From the NCBI GenBank assembly GCA_023091665.1, contig JALJCQ010000012.1:2046001-2110000 (forward strand): DNA of 64,000 nt. The letters are read 5' to 3'. Of the stretch, positions 41,222 to 54,768 are shown piece after piece. Source of the stretch: Pythium myriotylum (taxonomy: Eukaryota; Oomycota; Peronosporomycetes; Pythiales; Pythiaceae). How positions within the stretch are numbered: the stretch's first letter is position 1; each line of letters starts with the position of its first letter. The notes under the pieces were generated by a model. It searched no databases and had not been told where the DNA came from. It worked only from the letters and a program-made list of their open reading frames with translations. The translations under genes and the position numbers were made by a program.

Positions 41222-41292
41222 GCGCCGTTGGTTTAGTGGTAAAATATCTCGTTGCCATCGAGATGCCCCGGGTTCGATTCCCGGACGGCGCA
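41222..41292 (+). tRNA. tRNA-Gly(GCC): tRNA-Gly(GCC), unit 38
   Basis: Followed by (TG)45 at 42142-42231, haplotype A/T. Confidence 0.97.
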
Positions 41293-42138
41293 CTCTCTTA
41301 TGCAAATCCACACCCACACAGACAACACACACACGCACGCCTTCATCTCGGACGCGCAGCGCCCCATCGCCCGTTTGGTCTCCCCTTTTGCTCCTACGCC
41401 ACCCCACGCGCTCCTTACCTGTATCGTCCTACCACGCGTCAACCCAAATCCAACCGCGGCAGACATACAGACATACCCCGAACTCGCCTCTCCGCGGCCA
41501 TCATCCACCCAGCCCGACACGACCCGCCTCCACCTCACCTTATCCTCACCTCCACCTCACCTTATCCTGAGCTTGTTCACAGATCTCTCATCCGTCTGCT
41601 GTTACCGTCGGACTCGGTCCCATCCGCTGGTTGTCGGGCTCCTCGTGCTCGTGCTTTGCTCCGCGCTCCGTCCCACGCCTCGTCCCGTGTTTAGTCGCCC
41701 AGTACGCCCCTCGCCCTCTACGTGGGGTGGATATCGCCGTCGTCGGTGGTGCGATGGCTGCTGCCTCGCCTCAGTGGCGTGTTCTCGTGGGTGTGGTCCA
41801 GGGTTTGGGACTGGCCCCATCGGGACTGGCCCCATCCTGTGGTGTCCTGTGGTGTGATGTGACGTGTACCATGTGAATGAGGTGTCGGTTTGCATCTTGT
41901 GTGTAGCCACGAAGCCACCATCAAGGATCTGTGAGGGGTGGGTGCTCGAGTGAGGTCGAGTAAGGTCGAGTGATGTGGCGGTGGGGTGAGCTGTGACCCG
42001 AGCTGTCTGTGGATGTTGTGAGGGTTGATGGTGCATAGCGTAGCGGAGAAGTTCAGTAGTTTGTCGTGGCTGCGTGGGTGTTGGCGTGGAGCGTGTCGTT
42101 CGTTGTTGGTGAGGAGTGGTATGGGTTGTGTTTTGTTG

Positions 42139-42234
<96 letters not shown>

Positions 42235-42358
42235 TTTTTGGGTGTCTGAGGAGTGTCTGAGTGGTGATTGTGTGTAGTGTGTGTCGTAGTAGTTTTCTTG
42301 GTGTGTTAGTTGTTGCGTATGTATGATTTTTGAAGTGGCGGGGTAGGTGTTTCAGCCA

Positions 42359-42429
42359 GCGCCGTTGGTTTAGTGGTAAAATATCTCGTTGCCATCGAGA
42401 TGCCCCGGGTTCGATTCCCGGACGGCGCA
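42359..42429 (+). tRNA. tRNA-Gly(GCC): tRNA-Gly(GCC), unit 39
   Basis: Followed by (TG)51 at 43279-43380, haplotype A/T; same tract length as unit 40. Confidence 0.97.
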
Positions 42430-43275
42430 CTCTCTTATGCAAATCCACACCCACACAGACAACACACACACGCACGCCTTCATCTCGGACGCGCAGCGCC
42501 CCATCGCCCGTTTGGTCTCCCCTTTTGCTCCTACGCCACCCCACGCGCTCCTTACCTGTATCGTCCTACCACGCGTCAACCCAAATCCAACCGCGGCAGA
42601 CATACAGACATACCCCGAACTCGCCTCTCCGCGGCCATCATCCACCCAGCCCGACACGACCCGCCTCCACCTCACCTTATCCTCACCTCCACCTCACCTT
42701 ATCCTGAGCTTGTTCACAGATCTCTCATCCGTCTGCTGTTACCGTCGGACTCGGTCCCATCCGCTGGTTGTCGGGCTCCTCGTGCTCGTGCTTTGCTCCG
42801 CGCTCCGTCCCACGCCTCGTCCCGTGTTTAGTCGCCCAGTACGCCCCTCGCCCTCTACGTGGGGTGGATATCGCCGTCGTCGGTGGTGCGATGGCTGCTG
42901 CCTCGCCTCAGTGGCGTGTTCTCGTGGGTGTGGTCCAGGGTTTGGGACTGGCCCCATCGGGACTGGCCCCATCCTGTGGTGTCCTGTGGTGTGATGTGAC
43001 GTGTACCATGTGAATGAGGTGTCGGTTTGCATCTTGTGTGTAGCCACGAAGCCACCATCAAGGATCTGTGAGGGGTGGGTGCTCGAGTGAGGTCGAGTAA
43101 GGTCGAGTGATGTGGCGGTGGGGTGAGCTGTGACCCGAGCTGTCTGTGGATGTTGTGAGGGTTGATGGTGCATAGCGTAGCGGAGAAGTTCAGTAGTTTG
43201 TCGTGGCTGCGTGGGTGTTGGCGTGGAGCGTGTCGTTCGTTGTTGGTGAGGAGTGGTATGGGTTGTGTTTTGTTG

Positions 43276-43383
<108 letters not shown>

Positions 43384-43507
43384 TTTTTGGGTGTCTGAGG
43401 AGTGTCTGAGTGGTGATTGTGTGTAGTGTGTGTCGTAGTAGTTTTCTTGGTGTGTTAGTTGTTGCGTATGTATGATTTTTGAAGTGGCGGGGTAGGTGTT
43501 TCAGCCA

Positions 43508-43578
43508 GCGCCGTTGGTTTAGTGGTAAAATATCTCGTTGCCATCGAGATGCCCCGGGTTCGATTCCCGGACGGCGCA
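43508..43578 (+). tRNA. tRNA-Gly(GCC): tRNA-Gly(GCC), unit 40
   Basis: Followed by (TG)51 at 44428-44529, haplotype A/T. Confidence 0.97.
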
Positions 43579-44424
43579 CTCTCTTATGCAAATCCACACC
43601 CACACAGACAACACACACACGCACGCCTTCATCTCGGACGCGCAGCGCCCCATCGCCCGTTTGGTCTCCCCTTTTGCTCCTACGCCACCCCACGCGCTCC
43701 TTACCTGTATCGTCCTACCACGCGTCAACCCAAATCCAACCGCGGCAGACATACAGACATACCCCGAACTCGCCTCTCCGCGGCCATCATCCACCCAGCC
43801 CGACACGACCCGCCTCCACCTCACCTTATCCTCACCTCCACCTCACCTTATCCTGAGCTTGTTCACAGATCTCTCATCCGTCTGCTGTTACCGTCGGACT
43901 CGGTCCCATCCGCTGGTTGTCGGGCTCCTCGTGCTCGTGCTTTGCTCCGCGCTCCGTCCCACGCCTCGTCCCGTGTTTAGTCGCCCAGTACGCCCCTCGC
44001 CCTCTACGTGGGGTGGATATCGCCGTCGTCGGTGGTGCGATGGCTGCTGCCTCGCCTCAGTGGCGTGTTCTCGTGGGTGTGGTCCAGGGTTTGGGACTGG
44101 CCCCATCGGGACTGGCCCCATCCTGTGGTGTCCTGTGGTGTGATGTGACGTGTACCATGTGAATGAGGTGTCGGTTTGCATCTTGTGTGTAGCCACGAAG
44201 CCACCATCAAGGATCTGTGAGGGGTGGGTGCTCGAGTGAGGTCGAGTAAGGTCGAGTGATGTGGCGGTGGGGTGAGCTGTGACCCGAGCTGTCTGTGGAT
44301 GTTGTGAGGGTTGATGGTGCATAGCGTAGCGGAGAAGTTCAGTAGTTTGTCGTGGCTGCGTGGGTGTTGGCGTGGAGCGTGTCGTTCGTTGTTGGTGAGG
44401 AGTGGTATGGGTTGTGTTTTGTTG

Positions 44425-44532
<108 letters not shown>

Positions 44533-44656
44533 TTTTTGGGTGTCTGAGGAGTGTCTGAGTGGTGATTGTGTGTAGTGTGTGTCGTAGTAGTTTTCTTGGT
44601 GTGTTAGTTGTTGCGTATGTATGATTTTTGAAGTGGCGGGGTAGGTGTTTCAGCCA

Positions 44657-44727
44657 GCGCCGTTGGTTTAGTGGTAAAATATCTCGTTGCCATCGAGATG
44701 CCCCGGGTTCGATTCCCGGACGGCGCA
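44657..44727 (+). tRNA. tRNA-Gly(GCC): tRNA-Gly(GCC), unit 41
   Basis: Followed by (TG)39 at 45577-45654, haplotype G/C; an isolated G/C unit among A/T neighbours. Confidence 0.97.
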
Positions 44728-45573
44728 CTCTCTTATGCAAATCCACACCCACACAGACAACACACACACGCACGCCTTCATCTCGGACGCGCAGCGCCCC
44801 ATCGCCCGTTTGGTCTCCCCTTTTGCTCCTACGCCACCCCACGCGCTCCTTACCTGTATCGTCCTACCACGCGTCAACCCAAATCCAACCGCGGCAGACA
44901 TACAGACATACCCCGAACTCGCCTCTCCGCGGCCATCATCCACCCAGCCCGACACGACCCGCCTCCACCTCACCTTATCCTCACCTCCACCTCACCTTAT
45001 CCTGAGCTTGTTCACAGATCTCTCATCCGTCTGCTGTTACCGTCGGACTCGGTCCCATCCGCTGGTTGTCGGGCTCCTCGTGCTCGTGCTTTGCTCCGCG
45101 CTCCGTCCCACGCCTCGTCCCGTGTTTAGTCGCCCAGTACGCCCCTCGCCCTCTACGTGGGGTGGATATCGCCGTCGTCGGTGGTGCGATGGCTGCTGCC
45201 TCGCCTCAGTGGCGTGTTCTCGTGGGTGTGGTCCAGGGTTTGGGACTGGCCCCATCGGGACTGGCCCCATCCTGTGGTGTCCTGTGGTGTGATGTGACGT
45301 GTACCATGTGAATGAGGTGTCGGTTTGCATCTTGTGTGTAGCCACGAAGCCACCATCAAGGATCTGTGAGGGGTGGGTGCTCGAGTGAGGTCGAGTAAGG
45401 TCGAGTGATGTGGCGGTGGGGTGAGCTGTGACCCGAGCTGTCTGTGGATGTTGTGAGGGTTGATGGTGCATAGCGTAGCGGAGAAGTTCAGTAGTTTGTC
45501 GTGGCTGCGTGGGTGTTGGCGTGGAGCGTGTCGTTCGTTGTTGGTGAGGAGTGGTATGGGTTGTGTTTTGTTG

Positions 45574-45657
<84 letters not shown>

Positions 45658-45781
45658 TTTTTGGGTGTCTGGGGAGTGTCTGAGTGGTGATTGTGTGTAG
45701 TGTGTGTCGTAGTAGTTTTCTTGGCGTGTTAGTTGTTGCGTATGTATGATTTTTGAAGTGGCGGGGTAGGTGTTTCAGCCA

Positions 45782-45852
45782 GCGCCGTTGGTTTAGTGGT
45801 AAAATATCTCGTTGCCATCGAGATGCCCCGGGTTCGATTCCCGGACGGCGCA
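45782..45852 (+). tRNA. tRNA-Gly(GCC): tRNA-Gly(GCC), unit 42
   Basis: Followed by (TG)23 at 46702-46747, haplotype A/T. Confidence 0.97.
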
Positions 45853-46698
45853 CTCTCTTATGCAAATCCACACCCACACAGACAACACACACACGCACGC
45901 CTTCATCTCGGACGCGCAGCGCCCCATCGCCCGTTTGGTCTCCCCTTTTGCTCCTACGCCACCCCACGCGCTCCTTACCTGTATCGTCCTACCACGCGTC
46001 AACCCAAATCCAACCGCGGCAGACATACAGACATACCCCGAACTCGCCTCTCCGCGGCCATCATCCACCCAGCCCGACACGACCCGCCTCCACCTCACCT
46101 TATCCTCACCTCCACCTCACCTTATCCTGAGCTTGTTCACAGATCTCTCATCCGTCTGCTGTTACCGTCGGACTCGGTCCCATCCGCTGGTTGTCGGGCT
46201 CCTCGTGCTCGTGCTTTGCTCCGCGCTCCGTCCCACGCCTCGTCCCGTGTTTAGTCGCCCAGTACGCCCCTCGCCCTCTACGTGGGGTGGATATCGCCGT
46301 CGTCGGTGGTGCGATGGCTGCTGCCTCGCCTCAGTGGCGTGTTCTCGTGGGTGTGGTCCAGGGTTTGGGACTGGCCCCATCGGGACTGGCCCCATCCTGT
46401 GGTGTCCTGTGGTGTGATGTGACGTGTACCATGTGAATGAGGTGTCGGTTTGCATCTTGTGTGTAGCCACGAAGCCACCATCAAGGATCTGTGAGGGGTG
46501 GGTGCTCGAGTGAGGTCGAGTAAGGTCGAGTGATGTGGCGGTGGGGTGAGCTGTGACCCGAGCTGTCTGTGGATGTTGTGAGGGTTGATGGTGCATAGCG
46601 TAGCGGAGAAGTTCAGTAGTTTGTCGTGGCTGCGTGGGTGTTGGCGTGGAGCGTGTCGTTCGTTGTTGGTGAGGAGTGGTATGGGTTGTGTTTTGTTG

Positions 46699-46750
<52 letters not shown>

Positions 46751-46874
46751 TTTTTGGGTGTCTGAGGAGTGTCTGAGTGGTGATTGTGTGTAGTGTGTGT
46801 CGTAGTAGTTTTCTTGGTGTGTTAGTTGTTGCGTATGTATGATTTTTGAAGTGGCGGGGTAGGTGTTTCAGCCA

Positions 46875-46945
46875 GCGCCGTTGGTTTAGTGGTAAAATAT
46901 CTCGTTGCCATCGAGATGCCCCGGGTTCGATTCCCGGACGGCGCA
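46875..46945 (+). tRNA. tRNA-Gly(GCC): tRNA-Gly(GCC), unit 43
   Basis: Followed by (TG)32 at 47795-47858, haplotype A/T. Confidence 0.97.
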
Positions 46946-47791
46946 CTCTCTTATGCAAATCCACACCCACACAGACAACACACACACGCACGCCTTCATC
47001 TCGGACGCGCAGCGCCCCATCGCCCGTTTGGTCTCCCCTTTTGCTCCTACGCCACCCCACGCGCTCCTTACCTGTATCGTCCTACCACGCGTCAACCCAA
47101 ATCCAACCGCGGCAGACATACAGACATACCCCGAACTCGCCTCTCCGCGGCCATCATCCACCCAGCCCGACACGACCCGCCTCCACCTCACCTTATCCTC
47201 ACCTCCACCTCACCTTATCCTGAGCTTGTTCACAGATCTCTCATCCGTCTGCTGTTACCGTCGGACTCGGTCCCATCCGCTGGTTGTCGGGCTCCTCGTG
47301 CTCGTGCTTTGCTCCGCGCTCCGTCCCACGCCTCGTCCCGTGTTTAGTCGCCCAGTACGCCCCTCGCCCTCTACGTGGGGTGGATATCGCCGTCGTCGGT
47401 GGTGCGATGGCTGCTGCCTCGCCTCAGTGGCGTGTTCTCGTGGGTGTGGTCCAGGGTTTGGGACTGGCCCCATCGGGACTGGCCCCATCCTGTGGTGTCC
47501 TGTGGTGTGATGTGACGTGTACCATGTGAATGAGGTGTCGGTTTGCATCTTGTGTGTAGCCACGAAGCCACCATCAAGGATCTGTGAGGGGTGGGTGCTC
47601 GAGTGAGGTCGAGTAAGGTCGAGTGATGTGGCGGTGGGGTGAGCTGTGACCCGAGCTGTCTGTGGATGTTGTGAGGGTTGATGGTGCATAGCGTAGCGGA
47701 GAAGTTCAGTAGTTTGTCGTGGCTGCGTGGGTGTTGGCGTGGAGCGTGTCGTTCGTTGTTGGTGAGGAGTGGTATGGGTTGTGTTTTGTTG

Positions 47792-47861
<70 letters not shown>

Positions 47862-47985
47862 TTTTTGGGTGTCTGAGGAGTGTCTGAGTGGTGATTGTGT
47901 GTAGTGTGTGTCGTAGTAGTTTTCTTGGTGTGTTAGTTGTTGCGTATGTATGATTTTTGAAGTGGCGGGGTAGGTGTTTCAGCCA

Positions 47986-48056
47986 GCGCCGTTGGTTTAG
48001 TGGTAAAATATCTCGTTGCCATCGAGATGCCCCGGGTTCGATTCCCGGACGGCGCA
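47986..48056 (+). tRNA. tRNA-Gly(GCC): tRNA-Gly(GCC), unit 44
   Basis: Carries the rare C at 48386, shared only with unit 2. Followed by (TG)23 at 48906-48951, haplotype A/T. Confidence 0.97.
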
Positions 48057-48902
48057 CTCTCTTATGCAAATCCACACCCACACAGACAACACACACACGC
48101 ACGCCTTCATCTCGGACGCGCAGCGCCCCATCGCCCGTTTGGTCTCCCCTTTTGCTCCTACGCCACCCCACGCGCTCCTTACCTGTATCGTCCTACCACG
48201 CGTCAACCCAAATCCAACCGCGGCAGACATACAGACATACCCCGAACTCGCCTCTCCGCGGCCATCATCCACCCAGCCCGACACGACCCGCCTCCACCTC
48301 ACCTTATCCTCACCTCCACCTCACCTTATCCTGAGCTTGTTCACAGATCTCTCATCCGTCTGCTGTTACCGTCGGACTCGGTCCCCTCCGCTGGTTGTCG
48401 GGCTCCTCGTGCTCGTGCTTTGCTCCGCGCTCCGTCCCACGCCTCGTCCCGTGTTTAGTCGCCCAGTACGCCCCTCGCCCTCTACGTGGGGTGGATATCG
48501 CCGTCGTCGGTGGTGCGATGGCTGCTGCCTCGCCTCAGTGGCGTGTTCTCGTGGGTGTGGTCCAGGGTTTGGGACTGGCCCCATCGGGACTGGCCCCATC
48601 CTGTGGTGTCCTGTGGTGTGATGTGACGTGTACCATGTGAATGAGGTGTCGGTTTGCATCTTGTGTGTAGCCACGAAGCCACCATCAAGGATCTGTGAGG
48701 GGTGGGTGCTCGAGTGAGGTCGAGTAAGGTCGAGTGATGTGGCGGTGGGGTGAGCTGTGACCCGAGCTGTCTGTGGATGTTGTGAGGGTTGATGGTGCAT
48801 AGCGTAGCGGAGAAGTTCAGTAGTTTGTCGTGGCTGCGTGGGTGTTGGCGTGGAGCGTGTCGTTCGTTGTTGGTGAGGAGTGGTATGGGTTGTGTTTTGT
48901 TG

Positions 48903-48954
<52 letters not shown>

Positions 48955-49078
48955 TTTTTGGGTGTCTGAGGAGTGTCTGAGTGGTGATTGTGTGTAGTGT
49001 GTGTCGTAGTAGTTTTCTTGGTGTGTTAGTTGTTGCGTATGTATGATTTTTGAAGTGGCGGGGTAGGTGTTTCAGCCA

Positions 49079-49149
49079 GCGCCGTTGGTTTAGTGGTAAA
49101 ATATCTCGTTGCCATCGAGATGCCCCGGGTTCGATTCCCGGACGGCGCA
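49079..49149 (+). tRNA. tRNA-Gly(GCC): tRNA-Gly(GCC), unit 45
   Basis: Followed by (TG)32 at 49999-50062, haplotype A/T. Confidence 0.97.
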
Positions 49150-49995
49150 CTCTCTTATGCAAATCCACACCCACACAGACAACACACACACGCACGCCTT
49201 CATCTCGGACGCGCAGCGCCCCATCGCCCGTTTGGTCTCCCCTTTTGCTCCTACGCCACCCCACGCGCTCCTTACCTGTATCGTCCTACCACGCGTCAAC
49301 CCAAATCCAACCGCGGCAGACATACAGACATACCCCGAACTCGCCTCTCCGCGGCCATCATCCACCCAGCCCGACACGACCCGCCTCCACCTCACCTTAT
49401 CCTCACCTCCACCTCACCTTATCCTGAGCTTGTTCACAGATCTCTCATCCGTCTGCTGTTACCGTCGGACTCGGTCCCATCCGCTGGTTGTCGGGCTCCT
49501 CGTGCTCGTGCTTTGCTCCGCGCTCCGTCCCACGCCTCGTCCCGTGTTTAGTCGCCCAGTACGCCCCTCGCCCTCTACGTGGGGTGGATATCGCCGTCGT
49601 CGGTGGTGCGATGGCTGCTGCCTCGCCTCAGTGGCGTGTTCTCGTGGGTGTGGTCCAGGGTTTGGGACTGGCCCCATCGGGACTGGCCCCATCCTGTGGT
49701 GTCCTGTGGTGTGATGTGACGTGTACCATGTGAATGAGGTGTCGGTTTGCATCTTGTGTGTAGCCACGAAGCCACCATCAAGGATCTGTGAGGGGTGGGT
49801 GCTCGAGTGAGGTCGAGTAAGGTCGAGTGATGTGGCGGTGGGGTGAGCTGTGACCCGAGCTGTCTGTGGATGTTGTGAGGGTTGATGGTGCATAGCGTAG
49901 CGGAGAAGTTCAGTAGTTTGTCGTGGCTGCGTGGGTGTTGGCGTGGAGCGTGTCGTTCGTTGTTGGTGAGGAGTGGTATGGGTTGTGTTTTGTTG

Positions 49996-50065
<70 letters not shown>

Positions 50066-50189
50066 TTTTTGGGTGTCTGAGGAGTGTCTGAGTGGTGATT
50101 GTGTGTAGTGTGTGTCGTAGTAGTTTTCTTGGTGTGTTAGTTGTTGCGTATGTATGATTTTTGAAGTGGCGGGGTAGGTGTTTCAGCCA

Positions 50190-50260
50190 GCGCCGTTGGT
50201 TTAGTGGTAAAATATCTCGTTGCCATCGAGATGCCCCGGGTTCGATTCCCGGACGGCGCA
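50190..50260 (+). tRNA. tRNA-Gly(GCC): tRNA-Gly(GCC), unit 46
   Basis: Followed by (TG)46 at 51110-51201, haplotype A/T. Confidence 0.97.
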
Positions 50261-51106
50261 CTCTCTTATGCAAATCCACACCCACACAGACAACACACAC
50301 ACGCACGCCTTCATCTCGGACGCGCAGCGCCCCATCGCCCGTTTGGTCTCCCCTTTTGCTCCTACGCCACCCCACGCGCTCCTTACCTGTATCGTCCTAC
50401 CACGCGTCAACCCAAATCCAACCGCGGCAGACATACAGACATACCCCGAACTCGCCTCTCCGCGGCCATCATCCACCCAGCCCGACACGACCCGCCTCCA
50501 CCTCACCTTATCCTCACCTCCACCTCACCTTATCCTGAGCTTGTTCACAGATCTCTCATCCGTCTGCTGTTACCGTCGGACTCGGTCCCATCCGCTGGTT
50601 GTCGGGCTCCTCGTGCTCGTGCTTTGCTCCGCGCTCCGTCCCACGCCTCGTCCCGTGTTTAGTCGCCCAGTACGCCCCTCGCCCTCTACGTGGGGTGGAT
50701 ATCGCCGTCGTCGGTGGTGCGATGGCTGCTGCCTCGCCTCAGTGGCGTGTTCTCGTGGGTGTGGTCCAGGGTTTGGGACTGGCCCCATCGGGACTGGCCC
50801 CATCCTGTGGTGTCCTGTGGTGTGATGTGACGTGTACCATGTGAATGAGGTGTCGGTTTGCATCTTGTGTGTAGCCACGAAGCCACCATCAAGGATCTGT
50901 GAGGGGTGGGTGCTCGAGTGAGGTCGAGTAAGGTCGAGTGATGTGGCGGTGGGGTGAGCTGTGACCCGAGCTGTCTGTGGATGTTGTGAGGGTTGATGGT
51001 GCATAGCGTAGCGGAGAAGTTCAGTAGTTTGTCGTGGCTGCGTGGGTGTTGGCGTGGAGCGTGTCGTTCGTTGTTGGTGAGGAGTGGTATGGGTTGTGTT
51101 TTGTTG

Positions 51107-51204
<98 letters not shown>

Positions 51205-51328
51205 TTTTTGGGTGTCTGAGGAGTGTCTGAGTGGTGATTGTGTGTAGTGTGTGTCGTAGTAGTTTTCTTGGTGTGTTAGTTGTTGCGTATGTATGATTTT
51301 TGAAGTGGCGGGGTAGGTGTTTCAGCCA

Positions 51329-51399
51329 GCGCCGTTGGTTTAGTGGTAAAATATCTCGTTGCCATCGAGATGCCCCGGGTTCGATTCCCGGACGGCGCA
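51329..51399 (+). tRNA. tRNA-Gly(GCC): tRNA-Gly(GCC), unit 47
   Basis: Followed by (TG)31 at 52249-52310, haplotype A/T. Confidence 0.97.
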
Positions 51400-52245
51400 C
51401 TCTCTTATGCAAATCCACACCCACACAGACAACACACACACGCACGCCTTCATCTCGGACGCGCAGCGCCCCATCGCCCGTTTGGTCTCCCCTTTTGCTC
51501 CTACGCCACCCCACGCGCTCCTTACCTGTATCGTCCTACCACGCGTCAACCCAAATCCAACCGCGGCAGACATACAGACATACCCCGAACTCGCCTCTCC
51601 GCGGCCATCATCCACCCAGCCCGACACGACCCGCCTCCACCTCACCTTATCCTCACCTCCACCTCACCTTATCCTGAGCTTGTTCACAGATCTCTCATCC
51701 GTCTGCTGTTACCGTCGGACTCGGTCCCATCCGCTGGTTGTCGGGCTCCTCGTGCTCGTGCTTTGCTCCGCGCTCCGTCCCACGCCTCGTCCCGTGTTTA
51801 GTCGCCCAGTACGCCCCTCGCCCTCTACGTGGGGTGGATATCGCCGTCGTCGGTGGTGCGATGGCTGCTGCCTCGCCTCAGTGGCGTGTTCTCGTGGGTG
51901 TGGTCCAGGGTTTGGGACTGGCCCCATCGGGACTGGCCCCATCCTGTGGTGTCCTGTGGTGTGATGTGACGTGTACCATGTGAATGAGGTGTCGGTTTGC
52001 ATCTTGTGTGTAGCCACGAAGCCACCATCAAGGATCTGTGAGGGGTGGGTGCTCGAGTGAGGTCGAGTAAGGTCGAGTGATGTGGCGGTGGGGTGAGCTG
52101 TGACCCGAGCTGTCTGTGGATGTTGTGAGGGTTGATGGTGCATAGCGTAGCGGAGAAGTTCAGTAGTTTGTCGTGGCTGCGTGGGTGTTGGCGTGGAGCG
52201 TGTCGTTCGTTGTTGGTGAGGAGTGGTATGGGTTGTGTTTTGTTG

Positions 52246-52313
<68 letters not shown>

Positions 52314-52437
52314 TTTTTGGGTGTCTGAGGAGTGTCTGAGTGGTGATTGTGTGTAGTGTGTGTCGTAGTAGTTTTCTTGGTGTGTTAGTTGTTGCGTATG
52401 TATGATTTTTGAAGTGGCGGGGTAGGTGTTTCAGCCA

Positions 52438-52508
52438 GCGCCGTTGGTTTAGTGGTAAAATATCTCGTTGCCATCGAGATGCCCCGGGTTCGATTCCCGG
52501 ACGGCGCA
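52438..52508 (+). tRNA. tRNA-Gly(GCC): tRNA-Gly(GCC), unit 48
   Basis: Followed by (TG)44 at 53358-53445, haplotype A/T. Confidence 0.97.
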
Positions 52509-53354
52509 CTCTCTTATGCAAATCCACACCCACACAGACAACACACACACGCACGCCTTCATCTCGGACGCGCAGCGCCCCATCGCCCGTTTGGTCTCCC
52601 CTTTTGCTCCTACGCCACCCCACGCGCTCCTTACCTGTATCGTCCTACCACGCGTCAACCCAAATCCAACCGCGGCAGACATACAGACATACCCCGAACT
52701 CGCCTCTCCGCGGCCATCATCCACCCAGCCCGACACGACCCGCCTCCACCTCACCTTATCCTCACCTCCACCTCACCTTATCCTGAGCTTGTTCACAGAT
52801 CTCTCATCCGTCTGCTGTTACCGTCGGACTCGGTCCCATCCGCTGGTTGTCGGGCTCCTCGTGCTCGTGCTTTGCTCCGCGCTCCGTCCCACGCCTCGTC
52901 CCGTGTTTAGTCGCCCAGTACGCCCCTCGCCCTCTACGTGGGGTGGATATCGCCGTCGTCGGTGGTGCGATGGCTGCTGCCTCGCCTCAGTGGCGTGTTC
53001 TCGTGGGTGTGGTCCAGGGTTTGGGACTGGCCCCATCGGGACTGGCCCCATCCTGTGGTGTCCTGTGGTGTGATGTGACGTGTACCATGTGAATGAGGTG
53101 TCGGTTTGCATCTTGTGTGTAGCCACGAAGCCACCATCAAGGATCTGTGAGGGGTGGGTGCTCGAGTGAGGTCGAGTAAGGTCGAGTGATGTGGCGGTGG
53201 GGTGAGCTGTGACCCGAGCTGTCTGTGGATGTTGTGAGGGTTGATGGTGCATAGCGTAGCGGAGAAGTTCAGTAGTTTGTCGTGGCTGCGTGGGTGTTGG
53301 CGTGGAGCGTGTCGTTCGTTGTTGGTGAGGAGTGGTATGGGTTGTGTTTTGTTG

Positions 53355-53448
<94 letters not shown>

Positions 53449-53572
53449 TTTTTGGGTGTCTGAGGAGTGTCTGAGTGGTGATTGTGTGTAGTGTGTGTCG
53501 TAGTAGTTTTCTTGGTGTGTTAGTTGTTGCGTATGTATGATTTTTGAAGTGGCGGGGTAGGTGTTTCAGCCA

Positions 53573-53643
53573 GCGCCGTTGGTTTAGTGGTAAAATATCT
53601 CGTTGCCATCGAGATGCCCCGGGTTCGATTCCCGGACGGCGCA
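53573..53643 (+). tRNA. tRNA-Gly(GCC): tRNA-Gly(GCC), unit 49
   Basis: Followed by (TG)39 at 54493-54570, haplotype A/T. Confidence 0.97.
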
Positions 53644-54489
53644 CTCTCTTATGCAAATCCACACCCACACAGACAACACACACACGCACGCCTTCATCTC
53701 GGACGCGCAGCGCCCCATCGCCCGTTTGGTCTCCCCTTTTGCTCCTACGCCACCCCACGCGCTCCTTACCTGTATCGTCCTACCACGCGTCAACCCAAAT
53801 CCAACCGCGGCAGACATACAGACATACCCCGAACTCGCCTCTCCGCGGCCATCATCCACCCAGCCCGACACGACCCGCCTCCACCTCACCTTATCCTCAC
53901 CTCCACCTCACCTTATCCTGAGCTTGTTCACAGATCTCTCATCCGTCTGCTGTTACCGTCGGACTCGGTCCCATCCGCTGGTTGTCGGGCTCCTCGTGCT
54001 CGTGCTTTGCTCCGCGCTCCGTCCCACGCCTCGTCCCGTGTTTAGTCGCCCAGTACGCCCCTCGCCCTCTACGTGGGGTGGATATCGCCGTCGTCGGTGG
54101 TGCGATGGCTGCTGCCTCGCCTCAGTGGCGTGTTCTCGTGGGTGTGGTCCAGGGTTTGGGACTGGCCCCATCGGGACTGGCCCCATCCTGTGGTGTCCTG
54201 TGGTGTGATGTGACGTGTACCATGTGAATGAGGTGTCGGTTTGCATCTTGTGTGTAGCCACGAAGCCACCATCAAGGATCTGTGAGGGGTGGGTGCTCGA
54301 GTGAGGTCGAGTAAGGTCGAGTGATGTGGCGGTGGGGTGAGCTGTGACCCGAGCTGTCTGTGGATGTTGTGAGGGTTGATGGTGCATAGCGTAGCGGAGA
54401 AGTTCAGTAGTTTGTCGTGGCTGCGTGGGTGTTGGCGTGGAGCGTGTCGTTCGTTGTTGGTGAGGAGTGGTATGGGTTGTGTTTTGTTG

Positions 54490-54573
<84 letters not shown>

Positions 54574-54697
54574 TTTTTGGGTGTCTGAGGAGTGTCTGAG
54601 TGGTGATTGTGTGTAGTGTGTGTCGTAGTAGTTTTCTTGGTGTGTTAGTTGTTGCGTATGTATGATTTTTGAAGTGGCGGGGTAGGTGTTTCAGCCA

Positions 54698-54768
54698 GCG
54701 CCGTTGGTTTAGTGGTAAAATATCTCGTTGCCATCGAGATGCCCCGGGTTCGATTCCCGGACGGCGCA
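54698..54768 (+). tRNA. tRNA-Gly(GCC): tRNA-Gly(GCC), unit 50
   Basis: Followed by a short tract, (TG)12 at 55618-55641, haplotype A/T. Confidence 0.97.
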
